From Spinellus fusiger (Eukaryota; Mucoromycota; Mucoromycetes; Mucorales; Phycomycetaceae): a stretch of 64,000 bases of DNA. Where the stretch lies: the NCBI GenBank assembly GCA_025094145.1, contig JALLLS010000084.1, positions 62,001 through 126,000 on the forward strand, given 5' to 3'. The notes under the pieces are model-generated. The model did no database searches. It had not been told where the DNA came from and worked only from the letters and a program-made list of their open reading frames with translations. How positions within the stretch are numbered: position 1 is the first letter of the stretch; every line of letters begins with the position of its first letter. Below are positions 62,629 through 64,000 of the stretch, piece after piece. A program made the translations under genes and the position numbers.

Positions 62629-64000
62629 ATGTTACACCCACCACGTCACAGATGTAGTCATATTCCACATTTTTCTCAAGTAACAAAATCTCTCTTTTTC
62701 TGTCTCGCAATTTTTACGTGTACCTTAAAAGACCTAACTATTTCACTGATCCAACTCAATATGAATGCCCTAAACTGCAAAAATGATAAATACTCAAATT
62801 TCAAACTGAAAAAAAAGGATTGCTTGAAATACCATATTTTTTCTCGTTTCACGGACATTCCACTTAAAAAATGGGCGAACGTACAAAGTCTTGTCAATGC
62901 TGACACAAATTCAACAACTGCAATAGCATCAGTACAAAAGTATATCAACAGTCTTGAGAAAATCTCAACCCAAATGGTCAAGCATCCTTACGTACAAGAC
63001 TTTGCAGACAAAGCCAAAAAATACCTGAAACTGAAAAGCACACAAGATATATACCAAGAAGAATTTGACAAGGAAAAAGAGAAGAAAGAACACCGGATCT
63101 CAAAAAGAAAACTCAACTATCAAACACAACTTGTATCTGAAGCAGAAACATTGTTAAAGGGTATCAAGAGACTGAAGAACTTGAATGAACAAATTACTGT
63201 CAAGCGACAAGAATCTTCCTCTTCCAAGAATGTACAGTGCTCAATCGACAATAGTACTTCATCATCTTCAAAACTGGATAAAAACACAAAAAGTTTAAAA
63301 GAAACTCTCTATGCCTGTGGGGAAGAAATCCATGAGAGATACAGACAAGGAGAATTATTAACCGGTGATGAACTCAAGGCAATGAAATGTGGTCTATCCT
63401 GCATACTCGATCTTTCAGAAACCAGAGAGAATGTTACTAGATGTTTATTCGAACCTAAAGTTTGGTCAGGAATCGTCAATAATAACAAAAGGCTCATTAT
63501 GAAGGTCCCTAAGCTAGAAAAATCGTTACAAGAAAAATGGGAAGCCATTGCCACCTTAGTTATGTTCGAAAATCGGATCAACAATGCTGAGAAATACATT
63601 AGTTTGTTACGTTCCAAATCAGATATCAGTGCCAAAAATCAACATATACTTGACTTCTTTAGCAATATCTTATATCTTGTCGACGCTAATCAATTTGTTT
63701 TGGAACCTTCCAATCACACCAAGGTTTCTGAAAGAGACTTCGTATATCAAATTTGGCTCCCACTGTTGAAGAAGTTATTTCACATCAACAATGATCTGGT
63801 TAGAATAAAAGTCGGAGAAACTGTTCTGTCTGGCTCCAACTATTCGAAAGCTGACCTATACCCAAATCATGATAGGATTGTAGGCTTTAGAGTTGACATT
63901 CGTGTTATCTTTGATTTTAAGCAGGATGAATTTGATCTTGTTTGTGGAGAGGCCTGTATAGCATTGCCTAGTCAAAATAAACTTGAACATGACAAGTCAA
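62629..64000 (+). CDS. Hypothetical protein, possible Mucorales-expanded family, 3' end beyond window
   Basis: An uninterrupted frame of 457 codons runs from ATG 62629 (or 62761, which removes a hydrophobic 44-residue leader) to the window end. Such length in AT-rich DNA is unlikely by chance. Residues about 145-195 are a charged probable coiled coil (EEFDKEKEKKEHRISKRK). A Ser-rich linker precedes a second helical region. The last about 80 residues contain RDFVYQIWLPLLKKLF, then FRVDIRVIF (Asp near 423), CGEACIAL (Glu near 441) and a Lys near 451. From memory this resembles large uncharacterised families in Mucorales genomes with a conserved W-P, VD-R, E-A-K pattern. A PD-(D/E)xK-like nuclease fold is only a guess. 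I do not assign a function. Confidence 0.7.
   Translation, partial: MLHPPRHRCSHIPHFSQVTKSLFFCLAIFTCTLKDLTISLIQLNMNALNCKNDKYSNFKLKKKDCLKYHIFSRFTDIPLKKWANVQSLVNADTNSTTAIASVQKYINSLEKISTQMVKHPYVQDFADKAKKYLKLKSTQDIYQEEFDKEKEKKEHRISKRKLNYQTQLVSEAETLLKGIKRLKNLNEQITVKRQESSSSKNVQCSIDNSTSSSSKLDKNTKSLKETLYACGEEIHERYRQGELLTGDELKAMKCGLSCILDLSETRENVTRCLFEPKVWSGIVNNNKRLIMKVPKLEKSLQEKWEAIATLVMFENRINNAEKYISLLRSKSDISAKNQHILDFFSNILYLVDANQFVLEPSNHTKVSERDFVYQIWLPLLKKLFHINNDLVRIKVGETVLSGSNYSKADLYPNHDRIVGFRVDIRVIFDFKQDEFDLVCGEACIALPSQNKLEHDKS

Overview
The window is nuclear DNA from an early-diverging fungus, most likely Mucoromycota (Mucorales-like). The evidence is short GT-AG introns (mostly about 40 to 110 nt), compact GC-richer housekeeping genes between long AT-rich tracts, abundant Tc1/mariner and MULE relics, a LINE, and Fanzor (eukaryotic TnpB) fragments of the kind known from Mucorales. 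No database search was possible. Identities rest on motif and family recognition, and exon limits were set by hand from splice sites and reading phase.

Layout. 1-10.7 kb: mitochondrial EF-Ts (cut by the left edge), divergent from ribosomal protein eL30; then a class I cyclic-nucleotide phosphodiesterase with a large low-complexity insert, and an unrecognised 515-aa Ser/Thr/Lys-rich protein. 10.7-28.1 kb: a repeat-dominated block. It holds a 2.5-kb inverted duplication (12812-15334 and 20802-23324), each arm carrying the C-terminal half of a Fanzor gene and a Tc1 relic; a Tc1 nested inside another Tc1; and a decayed LINE with an internal deletion. 28.1-33.4 kb: a two-finger C2H2 protein whose fingers are joined through a 16-nt microexon, and an ATP-dependent DNA ligase with an apparent 1-nt frameshift. 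33.4-37.0 kb: Tc1 elements, two of them abutting. 37.0-41.3 kb: RRP8 rRNA methyltransferase and an RBM25-type splicing factor, convergent. 41.3-43.4 kb: a second, different Fanzor relic and a dispersed repeat whose inverted partner lies at 33.5 kb. 43.5-51.8 kb: a HEAT-repeat protein resembling the dynein-assembly factor DNAAF5, glutamine:fructose-6-phosphate amidotransferase (GFA1), and mitochondrial ATP synthase beta (ATP2). 52.5-64 kb: a MULE relic, a 13-exon B-box/DUF2009 gene, an IS630/Tc1-type element with 112-bp inverted repeats, and an open frame running off the right edge that looks like a lineage-specific family with a possible PD-(D/E)xK-like C-terminus.

The genes do not form an operon or cluster. 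Most are independent housekeeping functions: mitochondrial translation and ATP synthesis, cytosolic ribosome and rRNA modification, splicing, chitin-precursor synthesis, cAMP turnover and DNA joining. They are separated by transposon-derived DNA. The most unusual material is the perfect inverted duplication with Fanzor remnants, the second Fanzor lineage, the unknown right-edge ORF, and the DNAAF5-like gene if the organism is non-flagellate.
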